A stretch of 64,000 nucleotides of DNA from Spirochaetaceae bacterium (GTDB lineage: Bacteria > Spirochaetota > Spirochaetia > Treponematales > Rectinemataceae). Of this stretch, positions 35,405-44,547 are shown piece by piece. Position 1 is the stretch's first letter. Every line of letters starts with the position of its first letter. Where the stretch lies: the NCBI GenBank assembly GCA_026418115.1, contig JAOABY010000003.1:2503-66502 (forward strand), given 5' to 3'. The notes below the pieces were generated by a model that did no database searches, had not been told where the DNA came from, and saw only the letters and a program-made list of their open reading frames with translations. Made by a program: the position numbers and the translations under genes.

Positions 35405-36376
35405 ATGAGAAAAGGATTCATGCTGATCGCATCACTGCTTGCGATCACAGCCACCGTACCCGTTTTCGCCCAGGCAGCATTTGCACCCTCGCAGAACATC
35501 GAGTGGATCGTCACTTCCAGTCCTGGTGGCGGCAGCGATATCTACACCCGCATCATCAGTGACATCATGACAAAGATGAATCTTGTCAATGGTAAAACCA
35601 TCCTCGTTACAAATAAGACTGACGGTGGTGGCGAAGTTGGCAGACTCACTGTGTCCAGAGTCCCAGCTGGCCGGCAGGCGGACCACACGCTCCTCACTTT
35701 CAACTCCGGTGATCTCATGCCCATGGTTGCGAATACTGCAAACCGCATCGAAAACTTTACTCCGATCGCTCTCATGGCAGTCGACAAGCAGCTACTCTAC
35801 ATCGGTGAACAGGCAAAGTACAAAACCTTCGCAGAGGTGATTGCAGCAGTAAAGGCAGGTAAGAATGTTGTTATCGCCGGATCAAAAGGTGACGATGTAG
35901 CCACCTACAAATTGCTTATCAAGGAACTTGGTTTTTCTGAAACCCAGCTCGCATTTATCACCAACAACGCGACTTCTGACGCCATCACATCAATCCTTGG
36001 TGGACATGTGGACCTTGTAATGTCCAAGCCAGCTGCAGCCGACCAGTATGTTCTCGCAGGCAAGCTGACGCCTATTCTGGCGCTCTCAAGCACCCGTTTT
36101 ACTGGCAATCTTGCTTCAGCTCCTACTCTCAGTGAAGTTGGTCCATACAAGAATGTCGAGTATCCCGTATGGCGCGGTGTGGTAGGACCGAAGAGTATGA
36201 GTCCAGCTGCTGTAAAATTCTGGAGCAGCGTATTCAAGGCAGTCTCTGAATCCGAAGCATGGAAAACCGGCTATATCGAAAAATATAAACTCCAGCCCTT
36301 CTACATGGATTATGAGCAGGCAAGGGAGTATATGACTGATTATCAGGCTGACTATCTGAAATCGATAGGCAAGTAA
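35405..36376 (+). CDS. Tripartite tricarboxylate transporter substrate-binding protein, TctC-like
   Basis: Signal peptide; IEWIVTSSPGGGSDIYTRIISDIM...VTNKTDGGGEVGRL. Confidence 0.9.
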   Translation: MRKGFMLIASLLAITATVPVFAQAAFAPSQNIEWIVTSSPGGGSDIYTRIISDIMTKMNLVNGKTILVTNKTDGGGEVGRLTVSRVPAGRQADHTLLTFNSGDLMPMVANTANRIENFTPIALMAVDKQLLYIGEQAKYKTFAEVIAAVKAGKNVVIAGSKGDDVATYKLLIKELGFSETQLAFITNNATSDAITSILGGHVDLVMSKPAAADQYVLAGKLTPILALSSTRFTGNLASAPTLSEVGPYKNVEYPVWRGVVGPKSMSPAAVKFWSSVFKAVSESEAWKTGYIEKYKLQPFYMDYEQAREYMTDYQADYLKSIGK

Positions 36377-36502
36377 GGTTTTACGAGGAAAAGACTGACC
36401 TGGGCGGTGTTATATATCGCCCAGGTCCCTGATTCCAAATCTCTTGCAGGTTGCCCAAATCCAACCTGACGACCTGCACTTCATTATGGAACGAAAGGCA
36501 TT

Positions 36503-37330
36503 ATGGACCATCAACCTAAACTGCGCTTCGCTCTCACTGTCGCCACACCCGGAGCTCTTCCATCGGCCTTTGTCGTATACCGTCTTCCCCTTTCGGAAGC
36601 TTTGCCCAAAATCGCAGATATGGGCTACGATGGCGTTGAACTTGCGCTTCTTGATCGATCCCAGATCAACATAACTGAGTTGCGCCATCTTCTCACCAAC
36701 ACTGGACTTTGCGTTCCCGTTGTCTCGACAGGGCAAGTCTTTGCAGCGGGCAATTGTTCATTCGCCTCAGCAGATTCGGATGTTCGTGCCAAGGCTGAAC
36801 GGCTTTTTGAAGGCCTCATCGAAATAGCTGGCGAACTCGGTGCTGCTATCAATGTAGGACGAGTGCGTGGCTCCATTGGGCCAAACGGCAGCCGGACCGA
36901 TGTCGAAGCAAGAGTTGCCGACTCGCTGAATCGTCTGGGAGAACAGGCCAGGAAGGCCGGAACATACATCATTCTCGAACCAGTAAACCGTTATGAAATT
37001 GATTTCCTCAATTCCTGCGAGGAAGCAGTCGATTTTCTGAATCGTTATCGCATGGATAGCATCAGGATAATGCCGGATCTGTTTCATATGAACATAGAAG
37101 AAGCATCCATCGAAGGAAGCCTGATGAGGTGGGCTGATCGCATAGGTTACATCCACTTTGCAGACTCGAACCGCCATTTCCCCGGGGATGGTCATCTCGA
37201 TTTTTCAAGAATCATTGCAGCACTGCATGCAGTCCACTATTCAAATTGGATCGGTGTCGAAATCTTGCCTCATCCCGATCCCGATACAGCTGCAGAGCGT
37301 GCAATCCGCTACCTGCGACGCTTCGCGTAA
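36503..37330 (+). CDS. Sugar phosphate isomerase/epimerase-like TIM-barrel protein
   Basis: IADMGYDGVELALLDRSQI...YIILEPVNRYEIDFLNSCEEAVDFLNR...IRIMPDLFHMNIEEASIEGSL...IGYIHFADSNRHFPGDGHLDF. Confidence 0.9.
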   Translation: MDHQPKLRFALTVATPGALPSAFVVYRLPLSEALPKIADMGYDGVELALLDRSQINITELRHLLTNTGLCVPVVSTGQVFAAGNCSFASADSDVRAKAERLFEGLIEIAGELGAAINVGRVRGSIGPNGSRTDVEARVADSLNRLGEQARKAGTYIILEPVNRYEIDFLNSCEEAVDFLNRYRMDSIRIMPDLFHMNIEEASIEGSLMRWADRIGYIHFADSNRHFPGDGHLDFSRIIAALHAVHYSNWIGVEILPHPDPDTAAERAIRYLRRFA

Positions 37331-37339
37331 GGATCTGAC

Positions 37340-37771
37340 ATGGGAAAGTATTTTATTGAACACATTGGAATTGCAGCAGACGATACGCATGCACTGGCTG
37401 ACTGGTATAGTCGCGTCCTGGGCTTTCGTGAATTTTTCAGAACTGATGATGAGATGCCCACAATATTCATGCAAGCAGGGTATAGCAAGGTTGCTACGGC
37501 AAGCATGGATGCGTCAGAGGTTATGTCCACCTCTATTGAAATCTTTGCCCGCAAATCCGATGAATCCAAGCCCGCTTTCATGGATCGCACAGGGATGCAT
37601 CTCGCCATTCTTGTCGACGACTTCGAGGCAGCAGTCACTGATCTTGAGGCGCATGGCGTGATCTTTCTTGGAGAAACCAGGAACATCTTCGCCGGTGGGA
37701 AAGTACGATTTTTTACTGACCCAGAGGGTAACCGGCTCCACATAGTCCACCGGCCTGTCAGGCCGTGGTAA
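37340..37771 (+). CDS. VOC/glyoxalase family protein
   Basis: FIEHIGIAADDTHALADWYSRVLGFREFFR...RFFTDPEGNRLHIVHRP. Confidence 0.88.
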   Translation: MGKYFIEHIGIAADDTHALADWYSRVLGFREFFRTDDEMPTIFMQAGYSKVATASMDASEVMSTSIEIFARKSDESKPAFMDRTGMHLAILVDDFEAAVTDLEAHGVIFLGETRNIFAGGKVRFFTDPEGNRLHIVHRPVRPW

Positions 37772-37807
37772 GGCATTCGACTCAAAACAACACTGAAGGA
37801 AAGAACC

Positions 37808-38698
37808 ATGAATCTTGAGCAGCGAGCCCTCACCGAAACTGATAAGGTAAAAAAATCAAAGCTTCTAACAGCACTTGCCTGCCGTTTCCGCATGGAGATT
37901 CTTGAGGTACTCCATGCCAAACAAACCGGCCATTGGGGCGGTGCTTCATCCGCCTGCGAACTTGTCACTGCGCTCTACTTTCACCGCATGCGCATCGATC
38001 CAGCACACCCGGAATGGGATGACCGCGATCGTTTCATTCTCTCGAAGGGGCATGCATCGATGCTTCTTTATACTGTACTCGCACACCGCGGTTACTTTTC
38101 TCCTGCGCTGCTTGGAACTTTTCGTGACATCGACTCATCCCTGCAGGGACACCCCTGTATGAAGAAGACTCCAGGAGTTGACATGTCCACCGGAGCGTTA
38201 GGCCACGGCATCTCGGTCGGTGTCGGAATGGCCCTTGCTGCCCGCATCCACCGTAAAGATTATCAGACCTATGTAATGGTTGGCGAAGGTTGTCTCGATG
38301 AAGGACAAAGCTGGGAGGCAATAATGAGCGCTGCAAAATTCAAGCCAGAGGGGCTAACCGTGCTTGTCGACAATAATGGTGTCCAGCTCGATGGTACCAG
38401 CGATGAGATTATGCCGATCAGTCCCCTGGAGGACAAGTTTCAAGCCTTTGGCTGGAATGTACTTCCCAAGACTTACGACGGCAACAATATGGACGAAATT
38501 CTGGAGTCCTTTGATGCGCTCGACCGCGCGACGAGCTGGCCCAAGGTCGTCGTTTATAGGACCGTGAAGGGTAAGGGAGTCTCTTTTATGGAAGGGAAGA
38601 ATACCTGGCATGGTGCTCCAATCGACGACACCTCGTTTGAGCTTGCCAAGCCTGAGCTCGAAAAAGCTTACAAGCGTGCGCTTGCGGAGGTGAGATAA
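37808..38698 (+). CDS. Transketolase, N-terminal (TPP-binding) subunit
   Basis: HWGGASSACELVTALYFHRMRIDP...DRFILSKGHASMLLYTVLAHRG...TGALGHGISVGVGMALAARI...GEGCLDEGQSWEAIMSAAKF. Confidence 0.94.
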   Translation: MNLEQRALTETDKVKKSKLLTALACRFRMEILEVLHAKQTGHWGGASSACELVTALYFHRMRIDPAHPEWDDRDRFILSKGHASMLLYTVLAHRGYFSPALLGTFRDIDSSLQGHPCMKKTPGVDMSTGALGHGISVGVGMALAARIHRKDYQTYVMVGEGCLDEGQSWEAIMSAAKFKPEGLTVLVDNNGVQLDGTSDEIMPISPLEDKFQAFGWNVLPKTYDGNNMDEILESFDALDRATSWPKVVVYRTVKGKGVSFMEGKNTWHGAPIDDTSFELAKPELEKAYKRALAEVR

Positions 38699-39636
38699 TG
38701 GGAGAAACCATGCGCGACAGCTACGGGAAATATCTGGCTCAGCTTGGTGCGGTTCGAAACGATATCGTGGTCCTCGATGCTGATGTGTCTTCAAGTACGA
38801 AATCGATTTACTTTGCAAAGGCGTTCCCCGACCGTTTCTTTAATGTAGGAGTAGCCGAGGCAAATCTGGCAGATATCGCTGGCGGTCTTGCAACAGCTGG
38901 ATTAAGACCTGTGGTGAACGCCTTCGCCATCTTCCTGGCGCTCAAGTCGACCGATCAGATTCGCAATGTGCTGGCATACAATGAATTGCCGGTCGTACTT
39001 GTCGGCGCTTACGGAGGCCTCTCAGATTCCTTTGATGGCGCAAGCCATCAATCACTGGCCGACATAGCGATTATGCGAGCGATACCTGGTCTAGAAGTCC
39101 TGGTCCCTGCAGATGCCGATGAAATGAAACGAGCGCTCGACTATGCCCTGGATAGAAATGGACCAACCTATCTGAGACTCACACGCAACGAAGCCCCCAA
39201 CCTTTCCGAGAAATTCGGTGAACGATCAGCTGGTCTTGATATAAGAAAGATCCGCGTACTTCGCCAGGGAAGTGATGTGACGATTGCTGCAACGGGTATG
39301 TGCGTCGCTATGGCTGGACGAGCTGCCGAATCGCTCGCTTCCCAGGGAATTTCTGCTGAAGTACTCGATGTCACTTCGATAAAACCACTCGATATCGATT
39401 CGTTGGCAATATCTGTTGCTAAAACCGGGCATCTTGTGACAGCAGAAGAACATAGCGTTATAGGTGGTCTTGGAAGTGCGTGCGCAGAAGCACTGGCGGA
39501 ACGGGGACTGCCCTTCAGTATGCGACGTGTGGGGGTAGCGGACTGTTTTACTGAATCAGGCCCCTACGACAGACTTCTGGCGAAATATGGAATCAGCGCT
39601 GAGGCGATCGCACGACAAGCGGCATCGCTGGCATAA
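38698..39636 (+). CDS. Transketolase, C-terminal (Pyr + C) subunit
   Basis: VVLDADVSSSTKSIYFAKAFPDRFFNVGVAEANLADIAGGLATAGLRPVVNAFAIFLALKSTDQIRN. Confidence 0.94.
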   Translation: MGETMRDSYGKYLAQLGAVRNDIVVLDADVSSSTKSIYFAKAFPDRFFNVGVAEANLADIAGGLATAGLRPVVNAFAIFLALKSTDQIRNVLAYNELPVVLVGAYGGLSDSFDGASHQSLADIAIMRAIPGLEVLVPADADEMKRALDYALDRNGPTYLRLTRNEAPNLSEKFGERSAGLDIRKIRVLRQGSDVTIAATGMCVAMAGRAAESLASQGISAEVLDVTSIKPLDIDSLAISVAKTGHLVTAEEHSVIGGLGSACAEALAERGLPFSMRRVGVADCFTESGPYDRLLAKYGISAEAIARQAASLA

Positions 39637-39654
39637 ATACTATTAGGAGCTATC

Positions 39655-40941
39655 ATGAGCAATTTACTTGAGCAATCTCGAATACTGCTCCGTACATGGA
39701 AAGGCGAGAGCTATATCTTCGGTAGAGGCGTCCTGAGCCAGGTTGGCACAATGGCACGGGATTTTGGCACCAGGGCTCTACTCGTTTGCAACACTACCTA
39801 TATGAAACCATTGGCCGACGCAGTAGCCGCTTCGCTCAAAGCAGCAGGCGTCGAACTCGCTGGCGGCGTCATCGCTCCCGATGCAGGCCCCAATGCCCCA
39901 CGCGCGGACGTGTACCGCCTCGAAACCTATGTGCTCCATTTCAAGCCCGACTGCATCGTCGCCGTTGGCGGAGGATCGACCATAGATGCATGTAAGGCTG
40001 CAAGTCTCCTGGCCGCTCTCGGTTCTGTCTACTCGCCAGAAATCGACCCGTACTTCGGTACGAATATCGTAACTGAAGCCATCAAAAAAACCGGAGCCTC
40101 TCTCATTCCTGTCATCGCCGTGCAGACGTCTGCGAGTTCAGGCGCACACCTCACGAAGTACTCTAACATTACCGACCCTGTCATCGGGCAGAAAAAGCTT
40201 ATCGTCGACGAAGCAATCGTGCCGAAGAAAGCACTGTTCGACTATGAAGTAACTGCAAGCATGCCTCTCAGTGTGACTATCGACGGTGCCCTCGACGCCA
40301 TAGCTCATGCTTTTGAAGTCTTTTCCGGCATCCCCGCTGAAAAATACGACCTTGCCGCCGAAATCGCCCGCAATGCCATTGAACTCGTAGTGCAATATGC
40401 ACCACGAGTGATAAAGAATCCAAAAGACATGGAAGCGCGCGAGGCTATTGGGATGGCAACCGACCTTGGAGGTTATGCAATCATGATTGGTGGTACAAAC
40501 GGTGCACACCTCACTAGTTTTTCACTCGTTGACATCGCTGCCCACGGCACAGCCTGTGGCATCATGAATCCCTACTATACTGTTTTCTTTGCGCCTGCAA
40601 TCGAGAGCAAACTACGCATTGTCGGTGCCATCTTCAAAGATCATGGCTTTATTCCCGAAAATCTCACCGCACTCTCTGGCCGGGATTTAGGCCTCGCTGT
40701 TGCCAAAGGCATGGTTGCATTCGCAAGGTCGATAGGTGCACCCACTACCCTAAGCGAGCTCAATGGATTTAGCGAAAAGCACATCATCCGTGCCTTGGCC
40801 GCAGCCAAGGATCCTCAGCTCGAGATGAAACTGAAGAATATGCCTGTACCGCTCACCGCTGATTTAGTTGATATCTACATGGAACCGATCCTTCGCGCTG
40901 CAGCAACAGGCGACTTTGAACTTATCAGGAATATGTCATGA
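39655..40941 (+). CDS. Iron-containing alcohol dehydrogenase
   Basis: CIVAVGGGSTIDACKAASLLAAL, DGALDAIAHAFEVF. Confidence 0.9.
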   Translation: MSNLLEQSRILLRTWKGESYIFGRGVLSQVGTMARDFGTRALLVCNTTYMKPLADAVAASLKAAGVELAGGVIAPDAGPNAPRADVYRLETYVLHFKPDCIVAVGGGSTIDACKAASLLAALGSVYSPEIDPYFGTNIVTEAIKKTGASLIPVIAVQTSASSGAHLTKYSNITDPVIGQKKLIVDEAIVPKKALFDYEVTASMPLSVTIDGALDAIAHAFEVFSGIPAEKYDLAAEIARNAIELVVQYAPRVIKNPKDMEAREAIGMATDLGGYAIMIGGTNGAHLTSFSLVDIAAHGTACGIMNPYYTVFFAPAIESKLRIVGAIFKDHGFIPENLTALSGRDLGLAVAKGMVAFARSIGAPTTLSELNGFSEKHIIRALAAAKDPQLEMKLKNMPVPLTADLVDIYMEPILRAAATGDFELIRNMS

Positions 40942-42389
40942 TTGAGATCGAAATCCCTTTTGGCGACCGAGGCGTTTCTACCGGTAACAACTTCAGTGGG
41001 CGTATTTTGGCCAGGCTCCCTGAAGGAAGTGAGATCCTACGCATGGCCGAGCCCGAGCCACTCAACGATCCAGCCTCTTCCCTGTGTGAAGCGCTCGCCC
41101 GACCTATCGGCTCGAAATCACTCGCAGCCATTGCTGCTGAAAAAATGATTCGTGCTCATGCTTCAAAGCGTATTCCGCATGCCTGCATCGTTGTTTCCGA
41201 CAATACACGCCCGGTACCTTACAAAGGCCCGAATGGCATCCTCATGCCGGTGATCCGAACCCTTCTCAGCGTGGGATTTGCACCTCAAGACATCTGCATC
41301 CTTGTCGCTACCGGCACCCACCGTGCCATGACGCGCTCAGAACTTGAGACTATGCTTGGTATCGAACCATTTGAGCTCGGCCTCGAGGTAGTGCTCCATG
41401 ACTGCCACGATGAAACTGGTCTTGTGTATATCGGAACCACTGCACGTGGCACCGTGGCCAAGATCAATCGCCGTTATGTCGAAGCGGACCTTAAAATACT
41501 GACAGGACTTGTCGAAAGCCACTTCATGGCAGGCGCTTCTGGTGGCCGCAAGGCAATCTGCCCCGGCATATTTGGTGAACAGGGTACTTTCATTTTTCAC
41601 TCAGCCGCGCTTATGGCACATCCTAACGCCCGAGACCTCCAGCTTGAAGGCAATCCCGTCCATGAGGAGTCTCTCGCTGTAGCAAAGATGGCAGGTGTCG
41701 ACTTCATCGTGAATGTAACAATCGATGGAAGTTTCCGTATCACCGGCATTTTCTGTGGTGATCTTGAGGCAGCTCACACCGCTGCAGTTGCCAGGCTCAA
41801 AAGTTATGTAGGAATACCAGTAAAACAGCAATACGATCTCGTAGTGACTCATGGCGGCTTTGTAGCAGTAAATCATTACCAGGCTGCGAAGGCCGCTGTC
41901 GCATCCATTGGCGCACTAAAAGCTGGAGGAAGCCTTATTCTAGTTGCCAACAACTCCGACCCAAACCCAGTGGGTTCAGACCGGTATCGCACTGTCCTGG
42001 CGATGCTCAAACTCGTTGGTGCCGAAGCACTTGATCGTGCGCTCTCATCACCAGATTGGCCATTCATACCCGAGCAATGGCAGGTGCAGGAATGGGCAAA
42101 AGTGTTCAAACACATTTCAATGCAGGATTTCATATATTTTGCACCACAGCTCGATAGCCGTGACTGGCGTGACCTTCCTGGAATTGACGGTCGCATATTG
42201 CTCTCCTCTCAGAGTGCGCATGCCAAGCCCTCCGCTAATGACATACCTGCCATCATAGATGCAGCAGTGGCAAACTTCCTCAAAAAGCGCAATTTTACCC
42301 TGGCTGATGTCGCCTCGGGACGTTGTCGCATTGCATACCTTGCCGATGGCCCGTATGGCATCCCGATCTACGCTGGAGATCAGCCATGA
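40938..42389 (+). CDS. LarA-like (DUF2088) lactate racemase family protein
   Basis: VVSDNTRPVPYKGPNGILMPVIRTLLSVGF..ILVATGTHRAMTRSELETMLG...SHFMAGASGGRKAICPGIFG. Confidence 0.88.
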   Translation: MIEIEIPFGDRGVSTGNNFSGRILARLPEGSEILRMAEPEPLNDPASSLCEALARPIGSKSLAAIAAEKMIRAHASKRIPHACIVVSDNTRPVPYKGPNGILMPVIRTLLSVGFAPQDICILVATGTHRAMTRSELETMLGIEPFELGLEVVLHDCHDETGLVYIGTTARGTVAKINRRYVEADLKILTGLVESHFMAGASGGRKAICPGIFGEQGTFIFHSAALMAHPNARDLQLEGNPVHEESLAVAKMAGVDFIVNVTIDGSFRITGIFCGDLEAAHTAAVARLKSYVGIPVKQQYDLVVTHGGFVAVNHYQAAKAAVASIGALKAGGSLILVANNSDPNPVGSDRYRTVLAMLKLVGAEALDRALSSPDWPFIPEQWQVQEWAKVFKHISMQDFIYFAPQLDSRDWRDLPGIDGRILLSSQSAHAKPSANDIPAIIDAAVANFLKKRNFTLADVASGRCRIAYLADGPYGIPIYAGDQP

Positions 42390-43156
42390 AGGTTGGTCTT
42401 ATCCACTCGACTCGACTAGTGATTCCATGGGTAGAAGAGGCAGCCCAACCCTTCCTCTCACGTGTGACGTTTCTTCATGGGCTCGACGAAGCACTCATCA
42501 TTGAACTCGCCAAAGGCCAGGGTGTCACCGAAGGAGCACGCCGACGCATCGAATGGCTCGCCAAGAGCCTCATAGGCGCTGGCGCTGATCGCCTAGTGCT
42601 GACTTGTTCTTCCCTCTCACCTGTCGTGGACCTTATTGCTCCAGAGCTCGGGGTTCCCTTCGTCAAAATTGACACTGCCATGATCCGCGCAGCAGTCAAC
42701 TCGCGCAAGCCGTTCATCATCCTCGCAACTAACCCGAGCACCCGCGACCCTATGCACATTATCGTAGCGCAAGAGGCTTCTCATCTGAACACACCAAAAG
42801 GATTACAGATAGTTGAGTCCCCAGATATGCAATCAAGCGAGATGCAGCAGCCCTCTAGCCAGACCTGTAAAAATCAACTTGGTACGCTGGGTTGCTCTTC
42901 TCCACTGACTCAGAACACTACTCCCGCCTGGCAATATGAGCTCCTCGACGATGCTTTTGCTGCTCTCAACCGCGGCGACACCCAAGCCCACGATACCGCG
43001 GTGATCTCAGCATGCGAGCGCTTTGCCCGCGAGGGCATCCATATCCTCTTTGCTCAGATATCGATGGCTCGCGTTCTTTCTCGCCTTTCCCCTGTAGCCC
43101 GCGCATTGGTAACCACAAGCCTCGATTACTTTCATCAGACTATTGCAATCGAATGA
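42386..43156 (+). CDS. Aspartate/glutamate/hydantoin racemase family protein
   Basis: MKVGLIHSTRLVI...ADRLVLTCSSLSPVVDLIAPELGVPFVKIDTAMIRAAV; 4-bp overlap with previous gene. Confidence 0.8.
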   Translation: MKVGLIHSTRLVIPWVEEAAQPFLSRVTFLHGLDEALIIELAKGQGVTEGARRRIEWLAKSLIGAGADRLVLTCSSLSPVVDLIAPELGVPFVKIDTAMIRAAVNSRKPFIILATNPSTRDPMHIIVAQEASHLNTPKGLQIVESPDMQSSEMQQPSSQTCKNQLGTLGCSSPLTQNTTPAWQYELLDDAFAALNRGDTQAHDTAVISACERFAREGIHILFAQISMARVLSRLSPVARALVTTSLDYFHQTIAIE

Positions 43157-43407
43157 TTGATGAAAGGGGGACACGTATATCGCTTCCTTACTTGTCAGAC
43201 AGTTTGGCCACTCTTTTTCGCCTCATACCTTGCGATGCATATGCTAATACAGAAGTAGGCCGCTGGCATTTATAATAGTCAATTAGATTGGTAATTGGCG
43301 ATCTATTCATACGACTCTCCAGATGACCATGCGTTGTGCTGGCAAATACACCATTTCAATCAAAAAATGATTATAAGAAAAAGGCATTTTTCGTAGCAGC
43401 CCCGCCA

Positions 43408-43451
43408 TTGACACTCTGTCCGCTGCATAGTATATTATTTCGCATGCGAAA
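43408..43451 (+). promoter_or_regulatory. Promoter plus autoregulatory palindrome of the marR-like gene
   Basis: TTGACA-N17-TATATT (43408-43436) and perfect palindrome TTTCGCATGCGAAA (43438-43451) centred on the ATG. Confidence 0.7.
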
Positions 43452-43968
43452 CATTTGTATAGAAAATACCAGCCCCAATTCCGAACCTGATTCCGCAGCG
43501 CCCGTGAGCAGAGACCGCCTGGGCTTCCGAATCGCGCTCCTGGTACGGGAAATCAATGCGCTCGTAAACGCAACCATTACCGAACGCCTGGTATCGAGCG
43601 GCTTCACCCTCCCGCAGATTACCGCCATCCGGCTACTTGCCCACCGGGGTGAGATGACCATGTCGGAACTCGGGCGGGAAATGAACGCGAGCCCTTCTAC
43701 CGTGGCAGGGATCATCGACCGGCTCGAGGCTTCCGGAACCGTCAGGCGGCGGCGCGACACAGAAGACAGACGAATAGTCTGGGTTTCGTTCACTGAAAAA
43801 GGCTCTGCACAGGCAATGGCTGCGAGATCAGCCATTGATGTCTGTTTCGCGCAGGCATTCGAGTCTATCAGCGATAGGGAACTTCAAAGCATCACCGCGG
43901 GGCTTGAAGCAATCGCATCCGCACTCAGAGCATCAAAATCGAATGCATCAGAAGCACACAAGGAGTAA
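43444..43968 (+). CDS. MarR family transcriptional regulator
   Basis: ITAIRLLAHRGEMTMSELGREMNASPSTVAGIIDRLEASGTVRRRRDTEDRRIVWVSFTEKG. Confidence 0.92.
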   Translation: MRNICIENTSPNSEPDSAAPVSRDRLGFRIALLVREINALVNATITERLVSSGFTLPQITAIRLLAHRGEMTMSELGREMNASPSTVAGIIDRLEASGTVRRRRDTEDRRIVWVSFTEKGSAQAMAARSAIDVCFAQAFESISDRELQSITAGLEAIASALRASKSNASEAHKE

Positions 43969-43973
43969 CCATC

Positions 43974-44348
43974 ATGTTGATCTGGGCAATCATCTTCATT
44001 ACCGCGGCACTCGTTTTCTACACCACAGGTGTATGGTCGGAAAAGAAGGCAGGTACGCTGAGACCCTGGCATCTCATTCTGTTCTGGCTGGGGCTGGTCT
44101 GTGATTCGACTGGCACCGCCTTGATGGGCCGCATTTCGGACGGATCTTTTACATTCAATCTTCACGGCATTACCGGAGCGCTCGCCATCTTGCTCATGGT
44201 GTTCCATGCTGTCTGGGGCACTATTGTGCTCGTGAGAAAGAACCCCTCGGCATTGAGCAATTTCCACAGGCTCTCAGTAGTGGTGTGGGGCTTCTGGCTG
44301 ATTCCCTATCTGATTGGTTTGATTGTAGGGATGGGCGGCAAGGCCTGA
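43974..44348 (+). CDS. HsmA-like small multi-TM protein
   Basis: Four predicted TMs, FYTTGVWSEKKAGTLRPWHLILFWLGLVCDSTGTALMGRI. Confidence 0.7.
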   Translation: MLIWAIIFITAALVFYTTGVWSEKKAGTLRPWHLILFWLGLVCDSTGTALMGRISDGSFTFNLHGITGALAILLMVFHAVWGTIVLVRKNPSALSNFHRLSVVVWGFWLIPYLIGLIVGMGGKA

Positions 44349-44547
44349 GAGGACCAGAACGACCCAAGAAATATTGCAGGTTTCGCCAAGTCATCGATGG
44401 GTAATGGGTACACAACAGACGGTAATGCTGCAATTTTCATGCGCCATAAGACGAGGCGAGGTGTTTCTCCAATACTTGACTGCAGATGAGCCCCCGCCCG
44501 TCCATGGTGACAATCCGTTCACAAACCTGATGTCACATTGCCAACCT

